Source: Verrucolacustris sp044348085
Lineage (GTDB): Bacteria; Verrucomicrobiota; Verrucomicrobiia; Methylacidiphilales; Verrucolacustridaceae
Assembly (NCBI GenBank): GCA_044348085.1
Contig: JBIKTM010000003.1
Span: 79,686 to 143,685 of the forward strand
Reading direction: 5' to 3'
DNA: 64,000 nucleotides
The notes under the pieces are model-generated. The model did no database searches, was not told the origin of the DNA, and saw nothing but the letters and a program-made list of their open reading frames with translations. Made by a program: the position numbers and the translations under genes. Positions 1 through 7,725 of this stretch are shown in pieces. How positions within the stretch are numbered: position 1 is the first letter of the stretch; each line of letters begins with the position of its first letter.

Positions 1-1010
1 ACACCTATAAGAATATCGACGGCTCCGGCGATCTCACCGTGTATCGGGGACTCAACTTCGAAGCGGAACGCGGCCAGCGTACGGTCCTTGTCGGACCCAA
101 CGGAGCTGGCAAATCCACCCTCTTAAAACTCCTCGGCGGAGCCCTCCCCATTCAAAGCGGCGAACGAGTCCTCGGCCACAATGTCCGGGTCGGATACTTC
201 TCCCAGCATCGGGGCGATACGCTCGATATGAAACACCAGGTTCTCGAATCGGTACTCCACTCCCCCAACCCCGTAAGCGAGCAAACCGCTCGAACCGTTC
301 TCGGTTCCTTTCTTTTTCGCGGGGACGATGTCTTCAAAACGGTGGGAGTCCTCAGCGGAGGGGAAAAATCCCGCCTCGCTCTCGTCAAACTCCTCCTCGA
401 TCCACCCAACCTTCTCCTGATGGACGAACCCACGACCCATCTGGATATCGGATCGATCGATGCCTTGATCGCCGCTCTACACCAGTACGAGGGAACGCTC
501 ATTTTCATCAGTCACGATGTTCACTTTATTCGCGCTATGGCCACGACCGTTCTCCACATCAGCGCAGGTCACCTCACCCCCTATGCGGGCGACTATCAGT
601 ACTACTTGGATAAATCGTGCGCGACGTCAGAACGCGCTGCCTTGACCGCCGGCGAACAACTCTCCAACTCCCAGCCCGTCGTTCCAACTACCCCTGCAGT
701 TTCACTCTCGCCTGATAAAAGCCCCACCCCCCGAAAAACAAAAGAGCAGAAACGCGCCGAAGCTGAGGCTCGCCAAGCGAAAAGCCGTCTCAAAAAAGCA
801 CGCGACACGCAAGTGACCGAACTTGAGCAGCGGATTCTCGCCCTCGAAACTCGCTTGGCTGAAATCACCGCCGAGCTTGAAAAACCTGAGACCTATCAGG
901 CCAATGGCGCTGCTGTCACCCTGAGTCGCGAATCGGTTACAGTCAGTGCCACACTCGAACAGCTCATCGCACAAGGCCTTCTTCTCTCCTCCCAATCTAC
1001 CGAAGACTAA
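1..1010 (+). CDS. ABC-F family ATPase, C-terminal part (partial at window edge)
   Basis: The frame is open from base 3, so the gene starts outside the window; a GTG at 39 is internal. The visible part is the second ATPase domain of an ABC-F protein (Uup/EttA-like, soluble, ribosome-associated). It has Walker A GPNGAGKST, signature LSGGEKSR and Walker B LLLMDEPTTHLD. After about residue 215 (counted from base 39) comes a Lys/Glu/Arg-rich coiled-coil tail, as in Uup-type members. There are no membrane segments. It converges on umuC with overlapping stop codons. Which ABC-F subfamily it belongs to cannot be decided without the first domain. Confidence 0.9.
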   Translation, partial: TYKNIDGSGDLTVYRGLNFEAERGQRTVLVGPNGAGKSTLLKLLGGALPIQSGERVLGHNVRVGYFSQHRGDTLDMKHQVLESVLHSPNPVSEQTARTVLGSFLFRGDDVFKTVGVLSGGEKSRLALVKLLLDPPNLLLMDEPTTHLDIGSIDALIAALHQYEGTLIFISHDVHFIRAMATTVLHISAGHLTPYAGDYQYYLDKSCATSERAALTAGEQLSNSQPVVPTTPAVSLSPDKSPTPRKTKEQKRAEAEARQAKSRLKKARDTQVTELEQRILALETRLAEITAELEKPETYQANGAAVTLSRESVTVSATLEQLIAQGLLLSSQSTED

Positions 1011-2314
1011 TTCCTCTTCCGTTTCATTTCTCCCAGCACTGCGATAGGCAAATCGGCCCACGAAGTTGTGTACGCAGGCGACCGCAGCCCACTCTTCATC
1101 CGCCATCTTTGCGGCGAAAGCTTTGTTCCCATCGCACCCCTCGTAATCACGGGATTTTTCCGATCTCCCAACCTCTGATTGATCCGATCCACAATCGCAT
1201 CAACGACTAAACTCGCTTTTCTCGACCCGACAAAAGGCAGACACTCCTGAATCCCCTCTTCCCGAACTAATGTCCCCAAGCTCACTCCTGTCTTCTGATA
1301 GCGAAATCCAGGGCGATAAATTTCCTTTAGCAACTCCCTCGCTCGGCCTAGCAGCTCACTTGTCGAGGCACTCGGCTCATCCAGATTCACTCCTGCGACA
1401 GGACAGTACTGCGCTTCCCCCACACGAAACCGATTAGTTTGCAAAAACACCTCAATCCGAGATGCCCTCAACCCCATTCGCCTAATTTTTTCACTCGCCC
1501 TTGCGACATGATGTGCCAAGGCCACCTCCAACTCCTCAAGTGTCTCCACCATGCCTCCAAACGATCGGCTCGCCACCACTCCCTTTCGATCCGGCGGGGT
1601 CTCCTCCCACGGCAGACACGAAACCCCATTCATTTCCCACCACATCCGCTCTCCCACCACTCCCAGACTTTGCCTCACCTGCCTCGGATCCGCTTGCCGA
1701 AAGTCCCGTGCCGTATGAATCCCCAGCCCCGCTAATCTCTGCGCCAACCTCTTTCCTACTCCCCAAAGCCCATCACACGGAACCCGGCCCAATAGCTCCT
1801 GCACATCCACTCCCCCATCCAGATCCAACACCCCGCCCGTCTGCTCTCTTCTTTTTTTTGCCTCACGATTCGCAACTTTTGCCAACATTTTGGTCGTTCC
1901 GATTCCAATGCACACAGGAATCCCCGTCCATCGCAACACCTTGGCCCGCAGAGCTCGCGCCTCTCTCTCTCCAAACTCCTCAGGCAACTTCAAAAAGGCC
2001 TCATCGATCGAATACACCTCCATCTCCAACGCCGCATCCCGCAAAATCGTCATCACCCGAGCCGACATATCCCCGTACAACGTATAGTTCGAACTCAACA
2101 CCTTGACCCCATGCCTCCGAATCACCCCCTCCTGCTCGTGACGAGGCGCCCCCATCGGAATTCCAAGTGCTTTGGCCTCCTCACTCCGCGAAATAATACA
2201 CCCATCGTTATTCGATAAAACCACCACGGGTTTTCCATGCAGATCAGGGGCAAACACCCGTTCGCACGAACAGAAGAAATTATTGCAATCCACCAAAGCC
2301 AAGCGGGACTTCAT
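1007..2314 (-). CDS. umuC: DNA polymerase V catalytic subunit, UmuC-like (Y family)
   Basis: A 435-residue Y-family translesion polymerase, close to the usual UmuC length of about 420. The N-terminus has LALVDCNNFFCSCE, the metal-binding start of the palm domain, and SIDEAFL supplies the second acidic cluster. Helix-hairpin-helix segments follow (LWGVGKRLAQRLAGLGI), then the little-finger region. It starts 3 bp after the UmuD-like gene, so the pair is an operon. In the family it copies damaged DNA with UmuD' and RecA as SOS mutagenesis. No clear LexA box was recognised upstream. Confidence 0.95.
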   Translation of the reverse strand: MKSRLALVDCNNFFCSCERVFAPDLHGKPVVVLSNNDGCIISRSEEAKALGIPMGAPRHEQEGVIRRHGVKVLSSNYTLYGDMSARVMTILRDAALEMEVYSIDEAFLKLPEEFGEREARALRAKVLRWTGIPVCIGIGTTKMLAKVANREAKKRREQTGGVLDLDGGVDVQELLGRVPCDGLWGVGKRLAQRLAGLGIHTARDFRQADPRQVRQSLGVVGERMWWEMNGVSCLPWEETPPDRKGVVASRSFGGMVETLEELEVALAHHVARASEKIRRMGLRASRIEVFLQTNRFRVGEAQYCPVAGVNLDEPSASTSELLGRARELLKEIYRPGFRYQKTGVSLGTLVREEGIQECLPFVGSRKASLVVDAIVDRINQRLGDRKNPVITRGAMGTKLSPQRWRMKSGLRSPAYTTSWADLPIAVLGEMKRKRN

Positions 2315-2317
2315 GTT

Positions 2318-2746
2318 TTACCTCGCAGGATGAATGACAAACGATACCACCCCCCAAACCACCAGCTCCTGATCCCCGGAAACTTCAATCTTGGGAAACT
2401 GGTCGTTCGCCGCTTCCAAAAAAATACGACCATCCTGATTTCGGAATCGTTTAACCGTGAACTCCCCATCAATCATCGCCACCACGATCTTTCGGTCCGT
2501 CGGAGCCAAGGAGCGGTCCACTACCAAAATGTCCCCACTCTGAATTCCCGCATCGTGCATCGACTCCCCCTTCACCCGAACAAAAAAGGTCGCAGCAGGG
2601 TGTTGGATCAGCTCCTCATTTAAATCGATCGACCTCTCTAGATGATCGTCGGCAGGAGAAGGAAATCCCGCCTGCACTCGGGCCGAGAAAAGCGGAAGAT
2701 TCAACTCCGTTCGTCGGGCAAACGGTATGGGGGCATCCACTTTCAC
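2318..2746 (-). CDS. umuD: UmuD-like self-cleaving S24 peptidase subunit
   Basis: A 142-residue LexA/UmuD-type S24 peptidase. The cleavage-site dipeptide Ala-Gly lies in SARVQAGFPSP, the nucleophile Ser in KGESMHDAG, and the catalytic Lys in TDRKIVVAMIDG. There is no DNA-binding domain, which separates it from LexA. Cleavage to UmuD' would activate the polymerase subunit encoded 3 bp downstream. The start used is GTG. Its promoter must lie in the roughly 100 bp before the porin stop codon. Most of that stretch is duplicated at 5335-5424. Confidence 0.93.
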   Translation of the reverse strand: MKVDAPIPFARRTELNLPLFSARVQAGFPSPADDHLERSIDLNEELIQHPAATFFVRVKGESMHDAGIQSGDILVVDRSLAPTDRKIVVAMIDGEFTVKRFRNQDGRIFLEAANDQFPKIEVSGDQELVVWGVVSFVIHPAR

Positions 2747-2757
2747 GACTTAATCCT

Positions 2758-3060
2758 ACCCCCACCCCAAATACCGTCCAGCGACGAAAGCCGTCCGAGA
2801 GTTTTACTCAGACACGACTCAGAGTCGAACAGCACTCTGAATTTTTTTAGAAGCTATAGACGACTTCAGCGCCCGCGTAGTGAGCGGGCCCGTTTTGCCC
2901 CTCAGGCTGTGCCGCGCCGTTGGGCACTTGATAAAGATTCGTGCCCCAATCGAGCCGGTACTCCGCACGGATGAGAACGTTGTCGATGACATTGAACCCA
3001 GCCGTTAGGGTATACTCCCAAAAATTCACACCCGTGACATGCCGAGTCGGATTATTTGCC
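2758..3060. repeat. Direct repeat of about 303 bp, copy 1: porin 3' end plus umuD upstream region
   Basis: This block recurs at 5335-5637 in the same orientation (constant offset 2577) with only scattered substitutions. It covers the last 70 or so codons of the porin and the spacer up to 12 bp before umuD. The spacer holds a 13-bp palindrome CGACTCAGAGTCG (2815-2827). It also holds an overlapping hairpin (arms CAGAGT and ACTCTG, 2820-2839) followed on the + strand by a T run. The hairpin could be a terminator or the palindrome an operator; the sequence does not decide. Confidence 0.85.
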
Positions 3061-4193
3061 TCAGGAGTGTTAAAAGTCGTGCTCGCCCCAGCGTAACCGA
3101 TGACCCCATCGTTATTGCTCCCCAAATATTCTCCACGGCTGCAAAGACTAAACCAGTCGTTGAATTGATACTTGGCGTAAGCCCCTGCTCCGTACCAGTG
3201 GGTGTTCACATTGGCTACACCATCCGCCACTCCACTTAGGTTTCCGAAAACGGTGTTGAAAGCCAGAAGGAGCTTGTCGTCGGCAAACTTCGGCGCCCAA
3301 TTTCCCCAAGAGTTGTACAAAAGCATGTAGGCAGAGATATCTCCATTATTGGCCCGGGCCGGCTGGCTTGAAGAGGTAAGGCTGCTGTTTGTCGACCCTG
3401 TGGAGGTGTTGTTGTCATAACCCGTGCTGTACTGAAAATTGTTGCTCCAGTTTGCGTTGCCTCCGGGAGCCGTCACATTCAAAGAGGCTAGGACGGCACA
3501 ACCATCTCCACTGTTGGAATTCAAGGTTGTGTTGTTGTCGCTGTTCGATCCGTTCACGACACCTAGTTTGCCGTCCAGATAGTCATCGAACCGATACGAA
3601 GACAGAACGCCCGTATAGTACAGGGGCATCACGTTAAATAAAATTCCGTACGTTGTGTTCATGTTCGCAGGTCTCTCCATCACCTCGTACCCCATCGTAG
3701 ATACGAATTTGCCTACCTTAAAATCCCACCCATTCCCCACGGGGGCACGGATCGAGGCATACGCCTGCTCCAGAAAGAGACTATTGGAATTGTTGTTCGT
3801 ATTGTATCCGGCATTGGGAGTTCGATTAATGAAATACGATGCGTCCTCACCGATCATCACATCCGCCCGAAACCCAGCTTGCGCCTTGTTCTCCGAAGTC
3901 AGTGCTTTTTCCAGAGCCAGCTTGACCGCGTATAGGTTGAAATCCCCTCGTTGAGCCGTGTCGGTGGCATAGCGTGTCGCGACCATCGAATTATTGTTCT
4001 GGCCTGTGAAATTATAGCTGTAACCCGCATCCACATACCCACTCAGCTTAATGCCCTTCTGCGCCGTCTCGACAAAGTTGTTCTGAACCATTTTTTTGGT
4101 GTCCTGAGCCGACGCTTCGGGGGCACTGTCCGCACGAAGGGTTGATAAACAGGAAAACAGGGCGACCGACATGAGGAGATTTAATTTTTTCAT
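2847..4193 (-). CDS. Outer-membrane beta-barrel porin, BBP2/OmpL-like
   Basis: A 448-residue protein starting at ATG 4193, which gives a standard signal peptide (MKKLNLLMSVALFSCLSTLRA); an in-frame extension to 4313 has no signal sequence. The mature part starts with a barrel strand (GYVDAGYSYNFTGQNN), then alternating amphipathic strands with Asn/Thr-rich loops. It contains LEQAYASIRAP and VGKFVSTMGYEVMERP, typical of the BBP2 porin family, and ends in a terminal aromatic (VVYSF), as outer-membrane barrels do. It probably forms a diffusion channel of unknown specificity. Its last 70 or so codons are duplicated at 5424-5637. Confidence 0.85.
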   Translation of the reverse strand: MKKLNLLMSVALFSCLSTLRADSAPEASAQDTKKMVQNNFVETAQKGIKLSGYVDAGYSYNFTGQNNNSMVATRYATDTAQRGDFNLYAVKLALEKALTSENKAQAGFRADVMIGEDASYFINRTPNAGYNTNNNSNSLFLEQAYASIRAPVGNGWDFKVGKFVSTMGYEVMERPANMNTTYGILFNVMPLYYTGVLSSYRFDDYLDGKLGVVNGSNSDNNTTLNSNSGDGCAVLASLNVTAPGGNANWSNNFQYSTGYDNNTSTGSTNSSLTSSSQPARANNGDISAYMLLYNSWGNWAPKFADDKLLLAFNTVFGNLSGVADGVANVNTHWYGAGAYAKYQFNDWFSLCSRGEYLGSNNDGVIGYAGASTTFNTPEANNPTRHVTGVNFWEYTLTAGFNVIDNVLIRAEYRLDWGTNLYQVPNGAAQPEGQNGPAHYAGAEVVYSF

Positions 4194-4278
4194 GGATTCT
4201 TTCTGCACCCGTTCTTTTATGCCGTCGACTTTTTTTCCTGGCTGCTGGCCGGCACTTTGTCGTCTCAACCGGGACGAC

Positions 4279-4842
4279 TCATTTGCCCCCATCGTCCCCA
4301 GGGGCGGGTCCAAATCCCCAAAGTGAAAAATCCAAATCGTTCTCCCTACGCATCTGAAACTCAGCCGGTTGGCCTTCCACCCAAAGATTTCGGATTTTGG
4401 TCATTCGAGGGGACTGAATCAGCAGGGCTGGCGCATACTTACCTTTCCCCATCAACATCTCCTCCCCATTAGCACCATGAAAAATCAAAAGATTATCCTC
4501 TTCCGTTTTTTTATTGGATATGTCTCCAAATTGTTCCCGCCAGATAGCTTGGGCCCTGGCCTCTGTCCAAGGACTCTTTCCGCTGAAATAACGGATCTGC
4601 ACGCACTCTCCTGTCAGAAATAGGTACTGTGCCTGACGTCCGGCCGTAGCTTTATCCTCCGCCACAGCCAAAACAAAGGTCCGATTGTACAACAGGGTTT
4701 CCCGCACAACTGTAAGGTTCTTTAAAATCTTAAGATCCGTCAGCGACTTGCCTAATTCGGCCAACGCTACCCCTGTTCCCAAAACCCAAATAACTGCCAG
4801 CTGTAAACCTCTTCGCATATCCCTTTTATGTTCGGTTTTCAC
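4279..4842 (-). CDS. Secreted hypothetical protein
   Basis: A 187-residue protein with no family recognised. A hydrophobic N-terminus (MRRGLQLAVIWVLGTGVALAE) reads as a signal peptide ending near Ala-Leu-Ala; ATG at residue 9 (4818) may be the true start. The mature part mixes alpha and beta segments and contains two Cys in the track-start numbering region near ECVQIRYF. It sits between the porin and the truncated pgeF on the same strand. In the ancestral order it was probably downstream of marR-tolC-pgeF, before the island split pgeF. Confidence 0.7.
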   Translation of the reverse strand: MKTEHKRDMRRGLQLAVIWVLGTGVALAELGKSLTDLKILKNLTVVRETLLYNRTFVLAVAEDKATAGRQAQYLFLTGECVQIRYFSGKSPWTEARAQAIWREQFGDISNKKTEEDNLLIFHGANGEEMLMGKGKYAPALLIQSPRMTKIRNLWVEGQPAEFQMRRENDLDFSLWGFGPAPGDDGGK

Positions 4843-4892
4843 AACTTCGTCGACTCGCGATTCCTAGAGTCCGGGCCAAGGCTCGAACTCCG

Positions 4893-5342
4893 CTAAAGGG
4901 ATAAGATAGCAAAGTGGCGGCCAGTTTTCCCTTTTTCAGCTCGGTAAGAATAAAATCTTTTCAAGTCCGCCGCCGTGCAAAGCCCACTGTCTACCACCTT
5001 GCCTACCTTCTCCCTTTCTAGTTGCCGAAGAATCTCACCCGCAAAATTCACTTCGTAGTGCGGAGGCCGAATACAGGGCCCAAGAAGGGCCAGCATCGAG
5101 CTCGGCTCCGATCCAAACTCCTCTCTCATCCTGCGAATCGCTGCCCCCACTACTCCCGCCTCCGTCCCCTTTCTTCCGCTGTGCACCAACCCAATCGCAC
5201 CCGTTTTTGCGCAATGAATCCAGACAGGTCCGCAATCCGCCACCCGAATTACTAGGGATAGGTTCTTTTCTCGGGTGATCAGTGCATCCACAGCGGGAAT
5301 CACTTTTCCTTTGCCGCCCTCATTTACGATTGCCACCCCCAC
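4893..5342 (-). pseudogene. pgeF: Truncated pgeF (PgeF/YfiH, laccase-domain) left behind by island insertion
   Basis: A 149-codon frame equivalent to residues 54 onward of the intact copy at 31929-32549. It keeps VADCGPVWIHC, HSGRKGTEAGV and LLGPCIRP but lacks the N-terminal part with the QTHG zinc histidine, so it should be inactive. Homology stops near 5335, where the porin/umuD repeat begins; both sequences contain CCACCCC at the join. About 5150-5330 is nearly identical to the intact copy, while the 3' half is clearly diverged (KVVDSGLCTA against KVADSGLCTA and many third-position changes). A GTG at 5342 could in principle start translation of the remnant. Confidence 0.85.
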
Positions 5343-5637
5343 CCCAAATACCGTCCAGCGACGAAAGCCGTCCGAGAGTTTTACTCAGACACGACTCAGA
5401 GTCGAACAGCACTCTAAATTTTTTTAGAAACTATAGACGACTTCCGCGCCTGCGTAGTGAGCGGGCCCGTTTTGCCCCTCAGGCTGTGCCGCCCCGCTGG
5501 GCACTTGATAAAGATTCGTGCCCCAATCGAGTCGGTACTCCGCCCGGATGAGAACATTGTCGATGACATTGAACCCGGCGGTCAGTGTGTACTCCCAAAA
5601 ATTCACACCCGTGACATGCCGATTCGGATTCCCTGCC
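5335..5637. repeat. Direct repeat of about 303 bp, copy 2
   Basis: Second copy of 2758-3060, in the same orientation. Its left edge is fused to the truncated pgeF at 5335 and its right edge (5637) marks the left border of foreign DNA. It carries the porin C-terminal codons and the umuD upstream spacer, but no umuD. Confidence 0.85.
5424..5637 (-). pseudogene. Porin 3' fragment (duplicated C-terminus)
   Basis: It encodes the last 70 or so residues of the BBP2-like porin, ending in VVYSF, nearly identical to 2847-3060. The 5' portion is absent and upstream sequence is unrelated. There is no signal peptide or full barrel, so it is non-functional debris of the junction. Confidence 0.85.
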
Positions 5638-5920
5638 TTTTCAATTAGACTTAAACATAATAGTCATGTGCTGCCCCCTTTTTTTGGAATCAATCGCCCG
5701 ACTTTTCATCCACCAGATTTCCCGTCCCCCATCCGAGGGGCCACACTCATTCCTTTCGGCTCGATGGTTACGAACAGCTCCGGCGTACCTGCCCGAGCAT
5801 TGGCATTGATTCAACCCCGCGGTGAAACAAATGAAACCTCACGCACAGACAAAAATGTCTAAGTTTCGGCTGGTCTGCCGTCGGCTTGTGCGATTCCTCC
5901 TTTTCTAATACCCGAACCAT
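5638..5920. other. Gene-free left edge of the island
   Basis: About 280 bp between the porin remnant and the glycosyltransferase. Small frames on both strands here (for example 5768-6007 minus, 5518-5862 plus) have no recognisable domain and run into neighbouring features. It presumably holds the glycosyltransferase promoter. No transposase or tRNA was seen. Confidence 0.5.
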
Positions 5921-7189
5921 ATGCATATCGGCCTTACTTGCCCCGAGTTGTCCGGACATATGAATCCGATGACAACGCTTGGTCGCGAACTTGTGAGACG
6001 TGGTCACCGCGTTACCATTATTGCCAGACCCGACGGTGAGGCTAAGACCGTCGCCGCAGGCCTTGGCTTTGCCGGCATCGGCATGACAGAGTTCCCGACT
6101 GGATCGACCACCCGACAGGCGATGACCCTGGGCGGACTCTCTGGACTAAAGGCCCTTCGCTTCACTATCGACATGATGCGCCAGGCCGCCGAGGTGACTT
6201 TCCGCGATCTGCCAACGGTATGTCGCAAGATCGGCATCGAGAGCCTGCTTGTAGATCAGGTGAACCCGGCCGCTGGCACCGTCGCTGAGATCGAGGGATT
6301 GCCCTTCGTGAAGGTGGCCAATGCACTCGCACTCAATCGCGACCCTGCCTGCCCGCCTGCCCTGCTGACCTGGACGTATCGCACGGATTTTTTTGGGCGA
6401 CTTCGAAACTCCACCGGCAACTGGTTTCTCTACCGCGTGACCGCTCCGATCCGTGACACGATCAATGCCCACCGCATACGCCACGGCCTCCTTCCGCGGA
6501 TCAATGAAAATCACCCGGCGTTCCTTGCTGAGATTGCCCAGCAGCCGGCATTTTTTGACTTCCCGCGGACCCAGCCGGAACCGCGGCTGCACTTCACGGG
6601 TCCATGGCACAAGGGCGGCGAATGCGAAGTGCCCTTCCCTTGGGACAAGCTCAACGGCCTTCCACTTGTCTACGTCTCCCTCGGGACACTCCAAAACCGT
6701 TTGATGGACATCTTCACCAAAATCGCCGAGGCCGTCGCGCCACTTGAGGTGCAGCTCGTGATATCTCTCGGCGCGGCTAACCAGGATGTCGCCATGTTGG
6801 CATCCCGCTGCGCAGGCAAACCTCTCGTGGTGCCCTTCGCCCCCCAGTTGGCCCTGCTCGAAAGGGCAGCATTGACCATCACGCACGCCGGTCTCAACAC
6901 GGTACTCGAATCACTGGCCCGTGGCGTACCGATGGTTGCCATTCCTATCACCAACGATCAGCCCGGCGTCGCTCGCCGGCTCGAGTGGCTTGGATTGGCA
7001 GAGGTTGTCCTGCCAAGGCAGATGACCGTCGAAAGAGTACGTCAGGCGGTTGAGCGGGTCCTAGGGGATCCCGTCTTCCGCGAACGCGCCCGGGAGCGGT
7101 CCCGGGAGATCGCAAACCTCGACGGCCTCAATCGTGCCGCTGACATTGTGGAAAAGGCTTTTTACACCCGAGCTCCGGTACTACGATAA
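5921..7189 (+). CDS. GT1/UGT-family glycosyltransferase, CrtX-like
   Basis: A 422-residue GT-B enzyme. The N-terminal acceptor domain starts MHIGLTCPELSGHMNPM, with the His of the family's catalytic dyad position in the SGH context. The C-terminal donor domain has YVSLGTLQ and the UDP-sugar motif HAGLNTVLESLARGVP followed by ITNDQPGVARR. The segment VDQVNPAAGTVAEIEGLPFV recalls zeaxanthin glucosyltransferases and related macrolide or sterol glycosyltransferases. It probably adds a sugar to a hydrophobic acceptor. No Shine-Dalgarno is obvious before ATG 5921. It was probably followed directly by an SDR before the aldehyde dehydrogenase module was inserted. Confidence 0.88.
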   Translation: MHIGLTCPELSGHMNPMTTLGRELVRRGHRVTIIARPDGEAKTVAAGLGFAGIGMTEFPTGSTTRQAMTLGGLSGLKALRFTIDMMRQAAEVTFRDLPTVCRKIGIESLLVDQVNPAAGTVAEIEGLPFVKVANALALNRDPACPPALLTWTYRTDFFGRLRNSTGNWFLYRVTAPIRDTINAHRIRHGLLPRINENHPAFLAEIAQQPAFFDFPRTQPEPRLHFTGPWHKGGECEVPFPWDKLNGLPLVYVSLGTLQNRLMDIFTKIAEAVAPLEVQLVISLGAANQDVAMLASRCAGKPLVVPFAPQLALLERAALTITHAGLNTVLESLARGVPMVAIPITNDQPGVARRLEWLGLAEVVLPRQMTVERVRQAVERVLGDPVFRERARERSREIANLDGLNRAADIVEKAFYTRAPVLR

Positions 7190-7232
7190 ATTGACTGTCG
7201 TGAACATGCTCGTCGTTCTTATTTCAGGAACC
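7144..7232. repeat. Diverged 89-bp direct repeat A (glycosyltransferase end / SDR start)
   Basis: It matches 9212-9300 at roughly three of four bases by eye. It covers the last codons of the glycosyltransferase, the spacer and an SDR start: ATG at 7206 reads MLVVLISGT and then goes out of register to a stop. The matching segment in copy B leads into the real SDR. The block 7233-9211 between the repeats therefore looks inserted. Confidence 0.75.
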
Positions 7233-7264
7233 TTCCTTCGGCACCGAGCTTAGAGCAGTTGGCC

Positions 7265-7720
7265 ATGCACGTGAAAATTTTTGATAGAACCCACACTGCT
7301 CCAGTCGCGCGTCTTAACGATGAAATCGTGGGACTGCTGGCAGAGGCAACCTCCTCTGGACACCCTCTGGCGTTAAAAATGCCGCACCTCGACCCATCCG
7401 CTCTCGAGGAGGTTGCTGCCTGCGACTCTTACCTAATCGCGGGAATTCTGGCTGGTTGTGCGGACACCCCTATGGAGGCTTTTCCACTCCCTCATGGTGT
7501 CCGGAAGCGCGATTTCCAGAGAAAGTTTTGTCGAAAGATTCACCTATCGCAGGATCCCTTCTCTTTCATCCAGTGCCTCCGCCAGATCGACGACAGTCGG
7601 CTGGAAACCTGCGACGGCATGAGGCGGTACCATGATTTATTGCAGAAAAAACGTCTCCAGTCGGATCGCGGGCTGGCTGAAGGCCTCAAAACCGCTCCCG
7701 TATTACATCGCTACGGATAA
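7265..7720 (+). CDS. Hypothetical protein preceding aldehyde dehydrogenase
   Basis: A 151-residue protein from ATG 7265 (an in-frame TTG at 7259 is possible). No domain was recognised. It is soluble, with mixed charge, an acidic N-terminal half (LNDEIVGLLAEA, LDPSALEEVAAC) and a basic C-terminal half (RKRDFQRKFCRK). It ends 5 bp before the aldehyde dehydrogenase, so the two may be co-transcribed. It lies wholly inside the inserted segment bounded by the 89-bp repeats. It could also be a non-coding frame. Confidence 0.5.
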   Translation: MHVKIFDRTHTAPVARLNDEIVGLLAEATSSGHPLALKMPHLDPSALEEVAACDSYLIAGILAGCADTPMEAFPLPHGVRKRDFQRKFCRKIHLSQDPFSFIQCLRQIDDSRLETCDGMRRYHDLLQKKRLQSDRGLAEGLKTAPVLHRYG

Positions 7721-7725
7721 AAAAC

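Noticed and set aside
1439..2106. Overlapping plus-strand frames inside umuC
   Set aside because: Pro/Ser/His-rich translations without domains, opposite a clear Y-family polymerase.
2758..2846. LexA box before umuD
   Set aside because: Only a single TGTTC half-site on the minus strand and a 13-bp palindrome are present; no full SOS box was found, so none is annotated.
5768..6007. Minus-strand ORF at the left island edge
   Set aside because: 79 codons with no domain, overlapping the glycosyltransferase start.
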